The notes beneath the pieces are model-generated. The model searched no databases, had not been told where the DNA came from, and saw only the letters and a program-made list of their open reading frames with translations. DNA of 64,000 nt, from assembly GCA_045632525.1 (NCBI GenBank), contig JAZQWV010000033.1, positions 1 to 64,000 of the forward strand, in the 5' to 3' direction. This document shows positions 21,218-29,674 of this stretch, piece by piece (within the stretch, counting starts at the first letter, position 1; each line of letters begins with the position of its first letter). The stretch comes from Fimenecus sp045632525. GTDB taxonomy: Bacteria > Bacillota > Clostridia > Oscillospirales > Acutalibacteraceae. The position numbers and the translations under genes are program-made.

Positions 21218-22294
21218 ATGGCAAAGGCAAAAGCAAAAAAGAATGAATTTAAAGAATTTTTTGAAGCCGTTGAATTGATGGCTAACGAAAAAGGTATTGA
21301 TGTTGATTATCTCTATGAAAGAATCGCAAACGCTATCGTTGTTGCTCTTAGAAGAGATTACGGCGGAAAAGATGTTGTTTCTTGTTTAATCGACGCTGAA
21401 AAGCAAACAATTAAAGTAGTTGTTACTCTCAACATCGTTGACGAAATTGACGATTACGACACAGACATTCTCGTTGAAGACGCAAAAGCTTATCGTGAAG
21501 ATGCAAAAGCTGGCGAAGTTCTTGAAATTGAAAAGAGCACAATGGAATTCGGCAGAATTGCTGCTCAGACTGCAAAGCATGTTATCCGTCAGGGTATCAA
21601 AGAAGCAGAACGCGGACAGGTAATCAGAGAATTCCAGTCAAAGAGCCGTGACCTTGTTACAGCAAAGGTTAGCAGAATTGACCCAATCAACGGCAATGTT
21701 ACTCTTGAAATCGGCAAGGGCTCAGCAGTTCTTCCAAAGAGCGAGCAAGTTCCAGGTGAAACATTTGTTGAAGGCGAACTCACAAAGGTTTATGTTGTTG
21801 AAGTTAAAGACACAGACCGTGGTCCAAGAGTTATGATTTCAAGAACTCACTCAGGTCTTGTAAAAAGACTCTTTGAACAAGAAGTTCCTGAAATTTATGA
21901 CGGACTTGTTACTATTCACTCAGTTTCTCGTGAAGCAGGTGCAAGAACAAAGATGGCTGTTAGCAGTTCTGATGAAAATGTTGACCCAATCGGTGCTTGT
22001 ATCGGTCAACGCGGTGCTCGTGTAAACAACATCGTTGAAGTGCTTGGCGGCGAAAAAATTGATATCGTTAAATACAGTGACGACCCAGCAGAATTCATTG
22101 GTGCATCTTTAGCGCCTGCAAATGTTCTCAGCGTTGAAATCACTGATGAAGAAAAGAAGACATGTCAGGTTACAGTTCCTGACCACCAACTTTCACTTGC
22201 TATCGGCAACAAGGGTCAGAATGCTCGTCTTGCTGCAAAGCTTACAGGTTGGAATATTGACATTAAACCCGAAAGTGGTTTTTATGAAGGCTAA
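21218..22294 (+). CDS. nusA: Transcription termination/antitermination factor NusA
   Basis: 358 residues. Binds RNA polymerase and nascent RNA to control pausing, termination and antitermination. The N-terminal polymerase-binding domain (about 1-125) includes YLYERIANAIVVALRRDYGG; an S1 domain (about 130-200) follows with VTAKVSRID; KH1 has DPIGACIGQRGARVNNIVEVLGGEKIDIV, and KH2 has QLSLAIGNKGQNARLAAKLTGWNIDI. It ends right after KH2, the normal form for Firmicutes, which lack the acidic repeats of E. coli NusA. AGGAGG lies 11 bp upstream. Confidence 0.96.
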   Translation: MAKAKAKKNEFKEFFEAVELMANEKGIDVDYLYERIANAIVVALRRDYGGKDVVSCLIDAEKQTIKVVVTLNIVDEIDDYDTDILVEDAKAYREDAKAGEVLEIEKSTMEFGRIAAQTAKHVIRQGIKEAERGQVIREFQSKSRDLVTAKVSRIDPINGNVTLEIGKGSAVLPKSEQVPGETFVEGELTKVYVVEVKDTDRGPRVMISRTHSGLVKRLFEQEVPEIYDGLVTIHSVSREAGARTKMAVSSSDENVDPIGACIGQRGARVNNIVEVLGGEKIDIVKYSDDPAEFIGASLAPANVLSVEITDEEKKTCQVTVPDHQLSLAIGNKGQNARLAAKLTGWNIDIKPESGFYEG

Positions 22295-22318
22295 TTAAAC
22301 TAAACGGAGGCATCAGCA

Positions 22319-22591
22319 ATGAAGCAAAAGAAAATTCCAATGCGCAAATGTAATGGTTGTGGTGAACAGAAACCAAAAAAAGAACTTGTCAGAATCGTGA
22401 AAAGTCCTGATGGCGAAGTTTCTCTTGACCTTACAGGCAAGGCTTCAGGCAGAGGCGCATATATTTGCAACAACGCCGATTGTCTTCAAAAAGCCAGAAA
22501 ATCACACAGGATTGACAAAGCCTTTGAAATGGCGATTCCAGATGAGGTTTATGAACAGATGTTGACGGAGATTTCAAAAAATGAACAATGA
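22319..22591 (+). CDS. ylxR: YlxR family RNA-binding protein (RnpM)
   Basis: 90 residues, DUF448. The family signature is present: MRKCNGCGEQKPKKELVRIV at the N-terminus, then GRGAYICNNADCLQKA with the second cysteine pair. The Bacillus member has been described as an RNA-binding protein that modulates RNase P (RnpM). ACGGAGG lies 8 bp before the ATG. It overlaps ylxQ by 11 bp, indicating coupled translation. Confidence 0.92.
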   Translation: MKQKKIPMRKCNGCGEQKPKKELVRIVKSPDGEVSLDLTGKASGRGAYICNNADCLQKARKSHRIDKAFEMAIPDEVYEQMLTEISKNEQ

Positions 22592-22913
22592 TTTAAAAGG
22601 TATTCTCGGTCTTTGCAGACGAGCAGGAAAAATGTCATTGGGGCACGATGCCGCAGTCACTTCAATAAAGCAACGAAAAGCATTTCTTGCTATCACCTGT
22701 TCTGACGCGTCTGACAGACTCAAAAAAGAAATCGCAGATGAATGCGGATTTGATTCAAGAAAAACCAAGTTTTTAATAGCCGATTTTACAATGCAAGATT
22801 TAGGTTTTGTAATCGGCAAAAAAGCAGGCGTTTTTACAATTAACGAAGAAATTTTCGCAAACAGGCTTTACACTATTTTAACGGGAGGTCACGAATATGA
22901 CGAAAAAATATAA
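22581..22913 (+). CDS. ylxQ: YlxQ, L7Ae/L30e-family RNA-binding protein
   Basis: 110 residues. An L7Ae-like fold with GILGLCRRAGKMSLGHDAA near the N-terminus, AFLAITCSDASDRLKKEI in the middle and the closing GFVIGKKAGVFTINEEIFANRL. Family members bind kink-turn RNA; the precise role of YlxQ is not settled. Its end overlaps infB by 17 bp. Position between ylxR and infB is canonical. Confidence 0.9.
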   Translation: MNNDLKGILGLCRRAGKMSLGHDAAVTSIKQRKAFLAITCSDASDRLKKEIADECGFDSRKTKFLIADFTMQDLGFVIGKKAGVFTINEEIFANRLYTILTGGHEYDEKI

Positions 22914-25245
22914 AGTACATGAACTTGCAAAAGATTTTGATATTCAGAGCAAGTATGTTATAGAAAACCTTTCAAAGCACTTTGAAGGTGAAAAGAAGTC
23001 ACAGACAGCTCTTGAAGAAAAAGAACTTGACTTTCTTTTTGACATAATTACAAAAGATAACTCTGTTGAAAGTTTTGACGCATATTTCAATGCTGTTCCA
23101 AAAGAAAAACCAAAGGCAGAGAAAAAGGCAGCTTCTGCTCCAAAAGCAGACAAAGCTCCACAGAAAGCAAAGAAAGAAAATGCTCCTGCAACAGTTCCTT
23201 CAAAACCTGTTGAGCAACCAAAGAAAAAAGAAAAAGACCCTGCAAAACCAATGCAGGCTCGTACTAAAGGTGAAAAGCGTACAATTGACACAAGAGCAAA
23301 CTCTTTCGACGCTGAAAAATATAACGAAAAATATGAAAACATCGCTCCTGCTAACACTCACAACAGTGACAATATGGTTAAAAAGCAGAAGCTTAAACAA
23401 AAGAGCCAGCAATACCGCAAGCAAGGTATGAGAAGTGGCAAAAAAGAAACAGAAGCAGAAAGACTTCAGAGAATCGCAGCAGAAAGAGCAAAGAAACCAC
23501 CTGTAATCACAGTTGGTGACGAAATCACAGTTGGTGAACTTGCATCTCGTCTTAAAATGACTGCTGCTGAAGTTATCAAGAAACTCTTTATGCTTGGTAT
23601 GATGGTTTCTGTTAACGAAGTTATCGACTATGACACAGCTGAAATCGTTGCAACTGAACTTGGTGCAAAGGTTAACCGTGAAGTTGTGGTAACTATCGAA
23701 GAAAGAATTATTGACGACTCAGAAGACGATGAAGAAAACCTTGTAACTCGTGACCCTGTTGTAGTTGTTATGGGACACGTTGACCATGGTAAGACATCAC
23801 TTCTTGACGCGATTAAAAACACAAATGTTACTGCTACTGAAGCAGGTGGTATTACTCAGCACATTGGTGCTTACAGAGTAAACCTTAACGGTCAGTACAT
23901 TACATTCCTTGACACACCTGGTCACGCTGCGTTCACATCAATGCGTGCTCGTGGTGCTAAAGCTACTGACGTTGCTATTCTCGTTGTTGCTGCTGATGAC
24001 GGTATTATGCCACAGACAATTGAAGCTATTAACCACGCAAAAGCTGCTGAAGTTGATATTATTGTCGCTATCAACAAAATGGATAAACCAGGCACAACAG
24101 TTGATAAGATTATGCAACAGCTTACAGAGCACGGCCTTGTTCCTGAAGAATGGGGCGGCGATATTATCTGTGTTCCTGTTTCTGCAAAGACACACATGAA
24201 CATTGACACACTTCTTGAAAATGTTCTTCTCACAGCAGAAATGAGAGAACTTAAAGCTAACCCTAATAGAGCTGCTAAAGGTATTGTTATCGAAGCTCGT
24301 CTTGATAAAGGTAAGGGTCCTGTTGCAACACTTCTTGTTCAAAATGGTACACTTCATTCAGGTGACATTGTTGTTGCAGGTACAGCAGTTGGTCGTGTTC
24401 GTGTTATGGTTGACGACAAACACCGTTCAATCAAAGAAGCAGGTCCATCAGTTCCTGTTGAAATTATGGGTCTCGATGAAGTTCCACAGTCAGGTGATGT
24501 ATTCAACGCAGTTTCTGACGAAAGACTTGCTCGTGAACTTGTTGAACAGAGAAAGCAAGAAAAGAAAGAAGAACAATTTAACCAATATCAGAAAGTTACT
24601 CTTGATAACTTGTTCTCATCAATTAATGCAGGTAAAATTAAAACTCTCAACATTATCGTTAAGGCTGACGTTCAGGGTTCAGTTGAAGCTGTTAAGCAAA
24701 ACCTTGAAAAACTCTCTAACGAAGAAGTTGCAGTTAAGGTTATCCACGGTGGTGTTGGTGCAGTAAGCGAATCAGATATTATGCTTGCAAGTGCATCAAA
24801 TGCTATTATCGTTGGTTTCAATGTTCGTCCTGACCCTGTTGCTACTGAAATTGCAGAGCGTGACGGCGTTGACATGAGAATGTATCGTATCATCTACGAC
24901 TGTATCGAAGAAATTGAAGATGCTATGAAGGGTATGCTTGCACCTAAATTCCGCGAAGTATTACTTGGTCGTATTGAAGTTCGTAATGTATTCAAACTTT
25001 CTTCTGCAGGTACAATCGCAGGTTCTTATGTTCAAAATGGTAAAGTTACAAGAAATGCACAAATCCGTGTTGTTCGTGACGGTATCGTTATTGCTGAAGA
25101 CTCAATTTCATCACTTAAGAGATTTAAAGATGACGTTAAAGAAGTTGCTTCAGGTTACGAATGTGGTATTGGTCTTAACAAGTTCAATGACGTTAAGGAA
25201 GGCGACATTTTTGAAGCTTTCATTATGGAGGAATATAGAGACTAA
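22897..25245 (+). CDS. infB: Translation initiation factor IF-2
   Basis: 782 residues. A GTPase that recruits initiator tRNA to the 30S subunit and promotes subunit joining. An N-terminal IF2_N motif (KYKVHELAKDF) is followed by a Lys/Ala/Pro-rich linker (about 66-190). A second IF2_N motif (ITVGELASRLKMTAAEVIKKL) lies near 210-230. The G domain begins with GHVDHGKTS (293-301), then DTPGH and NKMDKPG, followed by beta-barrel domains and the C-terminal tRNA-binding domain. Length is in the normal range. Start supported by GGGAGG. Its stop overlaps the rbfA start by one base. Confidence 0.97.
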   Translation: MTKKYKVHELAKDFDIQSKYVIENLSKHFEGEKKSQTALEEKELDFLFDIITKDNSVESFDAYFNAVPKEKPKAEKKAASAPKADKAPQKAKKENAPATVPSKPVEQPKKKEKDPAKPMQARTKGEKRTIDTRANSFDAEKYNEKYENIAPANTHNSDNMVKKQKLKQKSQQYRKQGMRSGKKETEAERLQRIAAERAKKPPVITVGDEITVGELASRLKMTAAEVIKKLFMLGMMVSVNEVIDYDTAEIVATELGAKVNREVVVTIEERIIDDSEDDEENLVTRDPVVVVMGHVDHGKTSLLDAIKNTNVTATEAGGITQHIGAYRVNLNGQYITFLDTPGHAAFTSMRARGAKATDVAILVVAADDGIMPQTIEAINHAKAAEVDIIVAINKMDKPGTTVDKIMQQLTEHGLVPEEWGGDIICVPVSAKTHMNIDTLLENVLLTAEMRELKANPNRAAKGIVIEARLDKGKGPVATLLVQNGTLHSGDIVVAGTAVGRVRVMVDDKHRSIKEAGPSVPVEIMGLDEVPQSGDVFNAVSDERLARELVEQRKQEKKEEQFNQYQKVTLDNLFSSINAGKIKTLNIIVKADVQGSVEAVKQNLEKLSNEEVAVKVIHGGVGAVSESDIMLASASNAIIVGFNVRPDPVATEIAERDGVDMRMYRIIYDCIEEIEDAMKGMLAPKFREVLLGRIEVRNVFKLSSAGTIAGSYVQNGKVTRNAQIRVVRDGIVIAEDSISSLKRFKDDVKEVASGYECGIGLNKFNDVKEGDIFEAFIMEEYRD

Positions 25246-25607
25246 TGGCAGGATACAGAACAGGCAGAGTTGCCGAAGATATTAAGCGTGAAATCGTTGC
25301 TATTATCCGCGAACTCAAAGACCCAAGAGTGAGAGATAAAATTCTTACAGTTGTTCGTGTTGATGTTAGTTCTGACCTTTCTTTCGCAAAAGTTTATGTT
25401 AGCTCAATGAGTGGCATTGACGATGCAAAAGAAGCTGTTAAAGGGCTCACATCTGCAACCGGTCTTATCCGTCGCGAAGTTGGTAGCAAACTTCATCTTC
25501 GCAAAACTCCCGAGCTTAAATTTATCGCAGACGATTCAATTGAGCACGGTATGGAAATATTCAAAAAAATCGAAAGCACTAAAGTTGCTGACGATATTGA
25601 GGATTAA
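25245..25607 (+). CDS. rbfA: 30S ribosome-binding factor RbfA
   Basis: 120 residues with the KH-like RbfA fold: YRTGRVAEDIKREIVAIIRELKDPRVRD at the N-terminus, LTVVRVDVSSDLSFAKVYVS, and RKTPELKFIADDSIEHG toward the end, all signature segments. It aids late maturation of the 16S rRNA 5' end, mainly under cold conditions. TAATG overlap with infB. Confidence 0.95.
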   Translation: MAGYRTGRVAEDIKREIVAIIRELKDPRVRDKILTVVRVDVSSDLSFAKVYVSSMSGIDDAKEAVKGLTSATGLIRREVGSKLHLRKTPELKFIADDSIEHGMEIFKKIESTKVADDIED

Positions 25608-25609
25608 AT

Positions 25610-26560
25610 ATGAATAAAATTAGTGTAAGGGAGTGCGTATCACTCTTAAAAGAATATGATAATTATCTTATTCTCACACATCGCAATCCTGACGGTGACA
25701 CTTTGGGCAGTGCTTTTGCACTGCACCGTGCATTGTCAAAACTTAATAAAAAATCGATGGTGCGCTGTGGCGACCCAATTCACCAAAAATATTCTTATCT
25801 TTGGGACGAAATTGACAACGAAGATATAGAATTTGATAAAATAATTGCCGTTGATGTTGCTGATAAAAAACTTTTAGGCGAAGAATTTGAAGCAAAATAT
25901 GGTGACAAGGTATGGTTATGCATTGACCATCACCTTTCAAACCGTGAATATGCTGAAAATCTTCTTTTAGAAGACCGAGCAGCAGCCGCAGTTATTATCT
26001 ATGAAATTATTTGTGAAATGGGTATTGAATTCTCACCACAGATTGCAAACTGTGTTTATACAGGCCTTGCAACTGACACAGGTTGTTTCTTGTTCTCAAA
26101 CACAACACCAACCGTTCACAGAATTGCGGCAGATGTTATGGAAAAAGGTGCTGATTACACCTTCATCAACCGTCTTATGTTTGAAACAAAGACTTTGTCA
26201 TATTTAAGACTGGAACAGATGGCAGTTTCTTCAATTGAGTCTCATTTTGACGGCAAATGTGCAATTATGATGGTTACTCGTAAAATGATTGAAGAAAGCG
26301 GTTCAAGCGCATCTGATTGTGACGGTATTGCTGCAATCCCAAGAAAAATTGAAGGCGTAAAAATTGCAGTTACCATTCGTGAGCGTCACGATGGTAGTTT
26401 CAAAGTTTCACTTCGAACTGTTGAGCCTTATGACGCTGCTAAAATCTGTGCTAATTTCGGTGGTGGTGGTCATCATGCCGCTGCAGGTTGCGATTTTAAC
26501 TGTTCAATTGATGAGGTTAAAAACGCATTACTTAAAGTTATAAAGGAAGAGCTTGAATGA
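25610..26560 (+). CDS. nrnA: DHH-family nanoRNase/pAp phosphatase
   Basis: 316 residues, DHH-DHHA1 phosphoesterase. It degrades 2-5-mer RNAs and dephosphorylates 3'-phosphoadenosine 5'-phosphate in the cytoplasm. Motifs: THRNPDGDTLGSAF (I), VDVAD (II), the DHH motif IDHHLSNREY (III), TGLATDTGCFLFSN (IV), and in the C-terminal DHHA1 domain the nucleic-acid-binding GGGGHHAAAG. It starts 2 bp after rbfA and overlaps truB by 4 bp (ATGA). Confidence 0.93.
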   Translation: MNKISVRECVSLLKEYDNYLILTHRNPDGDTLGSAFALHRALSKLNKKSMVRCGDPIHQKYSYLWDEIDNEDIEFDKIIAVDVADKKLLGEEFEAKYGDKVWLCIDHHLSNREYAENLLLEDRAAAAVIIYEIICEMGIEFSPQIANCVYTGLATDTGCFLFSNTTPTVHRIAADVMEKGADYTFINRLMFETKTLSYLRLEQMAVSSIESHFDGKCAIMMVTRKMIEESGSSASDCDGIAAIPRKIEGVKIAVTIRERHDGSFKVSLRTVEPYDAAKICANFGGGGHHAAAGCDFNCSIDEVKNALLKVIKEELE

Positions 26561-27450
26561 CGGGAATAATTTGTCTTGACAAACCAAAAGGTATGTCATC
26601 ATTTATGGCAGTAAAACGAGCATCTCGCATTCTCGGTGTTAAAAAAGCAGGGCACACAGGCACTCTTGACCCAATGGCAACAGGTGTTCTTGTGGTTATG
26701 CTTGGTCATTCAACCCGTTTCATTGAGCTTTTGCCCGAGCATAAAAAAAGCTACACTGCAAGAGTGAAATTAGGTATTACTACCGACACTCTTGATATTA
26801 CGGGTGAAATTTTGAGTCAATCCCCCGTTTCTGTTACAGAAGAACAATTATTATCTGTTGCAGATAATTTCATGGGAGAGATTTGGCAAACACCACCTAT
26901 GTATTCGGCTCTAAAAAAAGACGGCGAGCGCCTTTATGACCTTGCACGAAAAGGCATTGAAGTCACTCGTGAGCAAAGACAAATCACCATTGAAAAGTTA
27001 GAAATCTATGATTTTGACGGAACAGAATTTTCAATGGATGTCACCTGCTCTGCGGGTACATATATTCGTTCACTTTGTGATGATATAGGCAAAGAACTCG
27101 GATGTGGCGCAGTTATGACTGAACTTCGTCGTACAAGCGCCAACGGATTTTCAATCGAATCTGCCGTAACACTTGAAGAATTAGAAACTCTTGTTAAAGA
27201 AAACAAAGTTGAAAGTGCACTTACAACTGTTGAGAATGCACTTATAAGTTATAATGAAATTATTGTCACAAAACCACAAGCAAACCGTTTCCATAATGGT
27301 GGTGGCTTGGCTTATGACAGATTGCACGGTGACTACCCTATTGGTATTTATCGTGTCTATTCACCTGAAAAGAAACTTTTAGGCTTGGGTGAAATATCAG
27401 AAGAAAAGGGAGACCTTGAAGTCAGGAGGGTGCTTGTTTCTGATGAATAA
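26557..27450 (+). CDS. truB: tRNA pseudouridine(55) synthase
   Basis: 297 residues. Makes pseudouridine 55 in the T loop of tRNAs. The catalytic motif AGHTGTLDPMATGVL contains Asp38; further motifs are KSYTARVKLGITTDTLDITGE, PPMYSALKKDGERLYDLARKG and CSAGTYIRSLCDDIGKELG. The C-terminal extension is a PUA-like remnant. ATGA overlap with nrnA; its last codons carry the ribosome site for ribF, with which it overlaps by 8 bp. Confidence 0.96.
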   Translation: MTGIICLDKPKGMSSFMAVKRASRILGVKKAGHTGTLDPMATGVLVVMLGHSTRFIELLPEHKKSYTARVKLGITTDTLDITGEILSQSPVSVTEEQLLSVADNFMGEIWQTPPMYSALKKDGERLYDLARKGIEVTREQRQITIEKLEIYDFDGTEFSMDVTCSAGTYIRSLCDDIGKELGCGAVMTELRRTSANGFSIESAVTLEELETLVKENKVESALTTVENALISYNEIIVTKPQANRFHNGGGLAYDRLHGDYPIGIYRVYSPEKKLLGLGEISEEKGDLEVRRVLVSDE

Positions 27451-28327
27451 AATTGCATTAGCTCTGGGCACCTTTGATGGTTTGCACAGAGGTCACTTAA
27501 ATGTATTAAAAACTACAAAAGAATTTGCTCTTGATGGTCTTGTGCCGTCGGTTCTTCTTTTTGATTGTCACCCACAAGTAGCAGTTAAGGGATTTGCACC
27601 ACCAATGCTTATCACAAAAGAAGACAAAGAAGCATCAATTAAAAATATGGGGCTTTTGCCTGTCCCAATAAGTTTTGAAGAAATACGTAATCTTTCACCT
27701 GAAGAATTTGTCAAAGATATTCTTTGTGACAAACTCAATGTTGGTGCTGTTATAAGTGGTGATAATTTCCATTTCGGCAAAAACGGACAGGGCAATAGCG
27801 AAATTCTTGCAACACTTTGCGAAAAATATGATATTATCTATAAAAAAGCAGAAAATGTTTCTTATGATGACAAGTTAATCAGTTCAACTCGCATTAGAAA
27901 CGCTCTTGAAAATGGTAATATCGAAGAAGCAAATGAAATGCTCGGCAGAAAATTTTCTTATGATTTTCTCGTGGTTGAGGGTAATAAAATTGGTAAAAAA
28001 TATTTTGGTTTTCCTACCATCAATCAGCATTTTCCCGTTGATTTCATTAACTTAAAGCACGGTGTTTATGCATCGCAATCAACTGTTGACGGCGTTGTTT
28101 ATCCGTCAGTTACAAACTTTGGTTGTCATCCTACAATTGGTGGTGACAAGGTGCTTTCAGAAACTTGTATTTTAGGTTTCGACGGTGACCTTTATAACCA
28201 AAGAATCAAAGTTGAATTGCTCTCGTTTATTCGTGGTGAGAAGAAATTCGATTCAAAAGACGAGTTGAAAGAGCAAATCGACAAAGACAGTAAATTAGCT
28301 GTTGAAATCTTCAACAGTAAAAAATAA
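27443..28327 (+). CDS. ribF: Bifunctional riboflavin kinase/FAD synthetase
   Basis: 294 residues. The N-terminal adenylyltransferase domain has LGTFDGLHRGHLNVL and SGDNFHFGKNGQGN, and the transition ISSTRIRNALENGNIEEANEMLGR; the C-terminal flavokinase domain has VVEGNKIGKKYFGFPTINQ and the PSVTNFGCHPT segment. It converts riboflavin to FMN and FAD. ATG 27443 is chosen since it sits in ATGAATAA with the truB stop and has AGGAGG 12 bp upstream; in-frame TTG (27434) and CTG starts are possible but less likely. No FMN riboswitch is present, as usual for ribF in this operon. Confidence 0.93.
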   Translation: MNKIALALGTFDGLHRGHLNVLKTTKEFALDGLVPSVLLFDCHPQVAVKGFAPPMLITKEDKEASIKNMGLLPVPISFEEIRNLSPEEFVKDILCDKLNVGAVISGDNFHFGKNGQGNSEILATLCEKYDIIYKKAENVSYDDKLISSTRIRNALENGNIEEANEMLGRKFSYDFLVVEGNKIGKKYFGFPTINQHFPVDFINLKHGVYASQSTVDGVVYPSVTNFGCHPTIGGDKVLSETCILGFDGDLYNQRIKVELLSFIRGEKKFDSKDELKEQIDKDSKLAVEIFNSKK

Positions 28328-28352
28328 ATTAAAAATGAAAGGGATATGTTTT

Positions 28353-29561
28353 ATGAATCAAATTTACAAAGCTTATTGCAGAGTTTTCCAGAAGGTTATG
28401 TTTATTGCAGAATGCTTTATGCCTTGGGGTGAGCCATTTATGCTCACAGGACCAGGAAGCATCAGAAAACTTCCTAACCTTATCAAAGAAAAGGGACTTA
28501 AGAAAGTTCTTATCGTAACCGACAAGGGTCTTACTTCTCTTGGACTTCTCAATTCTCTTTATGAAGAAATGGACAACGCAGGCGTTGAATACGTTGTTTA
28601 TGATGGTACTCAGCCAAACCCAACAATCGAAAACATTGAAGAAGCAAAAGATATGTACAATGCTAACGGTTGTCAGGGTATTATCGCCTTCGGCGGTGGC
28701 TCACCAATGGAGTGTGCAAAAATTGCAGCAGCAAGAGTTGTTAAGCCAAATCAGCCAGTTGAAAAAATGCGTGGTCTTATGAAAATTCTTCGTCCACTTC
28801 CACCATTCTTTGCAGTTCCAACAACAGCAGGTACAGGTTCAGAATGTACACTTGCAGCAGTTGTTTCAAACTCAAAAACTCACGAAAAGAATGCTTGTAA
28901 CGACCCATTCCTTCGTCCAAGATATGCAGTGTTTGACCCTGAGCTTACAGTTGGTCTTCCACCACACATCACATCAACAACAGGTATGGACGCTCTTACA
29001 CACGCTGTTGAAGCTTACATAGGCAAATCAAATGTTAAGTCAACAACGAACTTTGCTGAAAAGGCAACAAAAATGATTTTTGAAAACCTTGAAACAGCTT
29101 ACACAGACGGCAAAAACATTGAAGCAAGAAACAATATGCTTCTCGCTTCTTACTATGCAGGTATGGCATTCACTCGTGCTTATGTTGGTTATGTTCACGC
29201 AGTTGCTCACAACCTTGGCGGTCAATATGGCATCCCTCATGGTCTTGCAAACGCAGTTATTCTTCCTGTAATGCTTGAAAGCTATGGCGAAGCAGTTTAT
29301 GGCTCACTTGCAAAGCTTGCTGACCTTGTTGGCATCAAAGGTGCAAACGACGAAGAAAAAGCAAAGGCATTCATTGCAGAAATCTATGCTATGAATGAAA
29401 GAATGGGTATTCCAAAGGGCTTCCAGCAGATTCAGGAAAAAGATATTCCAATTATCGTTGAAAGAGCACTTAAAGAAGGCAACCCACTCTATCCAGTTCC
29501 AGTAATCTATGGCGAAGAAGAAATGACAGCAATTGTTAAATCATTGATGATTACAGAATAA
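28353..29561 (+). CDS. Iron-containing alcohol dehydrogenase
   Basis: 402 residues, group III (iron-dependent) alcohol dehydrogenase. It interconverts alcohols and aldehydes with NAD(P)H. Motifs: GPGSIRKLPNLIKEKG at the N-terminus, the nucleotide-binding AFGGGSPMECAKIAA, PTTAGTGSE, and the metal-site segments GMDALTHAVEAYIG and VHAVAHNLGGQYGIPHGLANA with the Asp/His ligands. The ATG at 28353 is chosen from AAAGGG 9 bp upstream. It is 25 bp after ribF, where rpsO often lies, and shares the operon terminator, so it is probably co-transcribed. Butanol-, propanediol- and 1,3-diol enzymes share this fold; substrate undetermined. Confidence 0.9.
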   Translation: MNQIYKAYCRVFQKVMFIAECFMPWGEPFMLTGPGSIRKLPNLIKEKGLKKVLIVTDKGLTSLGLLNSLYEEMDNAGVEYVVYDGTQPNPTIENIEEAKDMYNANGCQGIIAFGGGSPMECAKIAAARVVKPNQPVEKMRGLMKILRPLPPFFAVPTTAGTGSECTLAAVVSNSKTHEKNACNDPFLRPRYAVFDPELTVGLPPHITSTTGMDALTHAVEAYIGKSNVKSTTNFAEKATKMIFENLETAYTDGKNIEARNNMLLASYYAGMAFTRAYVGYVHAVAHNLGGQYGIPHGLANAVILPVMLESYGEAVYGSLAKLADLVGIKGANDEEKAKAFIAEIYAMNERMGIPKGFQQIQEKDIPIIVERALKEGNPLYPVPVIYGEEEMTAIVKSLMITE

Positions 29562-29577
29562 TTTAAAGCATAAAATC

Positions 29578-29603
29578 AAGGAGTTCTCAATCGAGAACTC
29601 CTT
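29578..29603 (+). terminator. Terminator of the rimP-adh operon
   Basis: AAGGAGTTCTC (29578-29588), AATC loop, GAGAACTCCTT (29593-29603), then TTTG. Perfect 11-bp stem. Confidence 0.85.
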
Positions 29604-29634
29604 TTTGTTCGACAAATTCAAATTAGTGCAACAA

Positions 29635-29664
29635 AAAACGGTAGGTTTTTACGCCTACCGTTTT
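29635..29664 (-). terminator. Terminator of the wall-binding repeat protein gene
   Basis: AAAACGGTAGG (29635-29645) pairs with CCTACCGTTTT (29654-29664), 11 bp; T-rich continuation on the reverse strand. Confidence 0.8.
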
Positions 29665-29674
29665 ACTTTGTTAT

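Noticed and set aside
22944..23357. Reverse-strand 137-codon ORF within infB
   Set aside because: It lies antisense to the Lys/Ala-rich IF-2 linker, whose codon bias keeps the opposite frame open; no ribosome site or family match.
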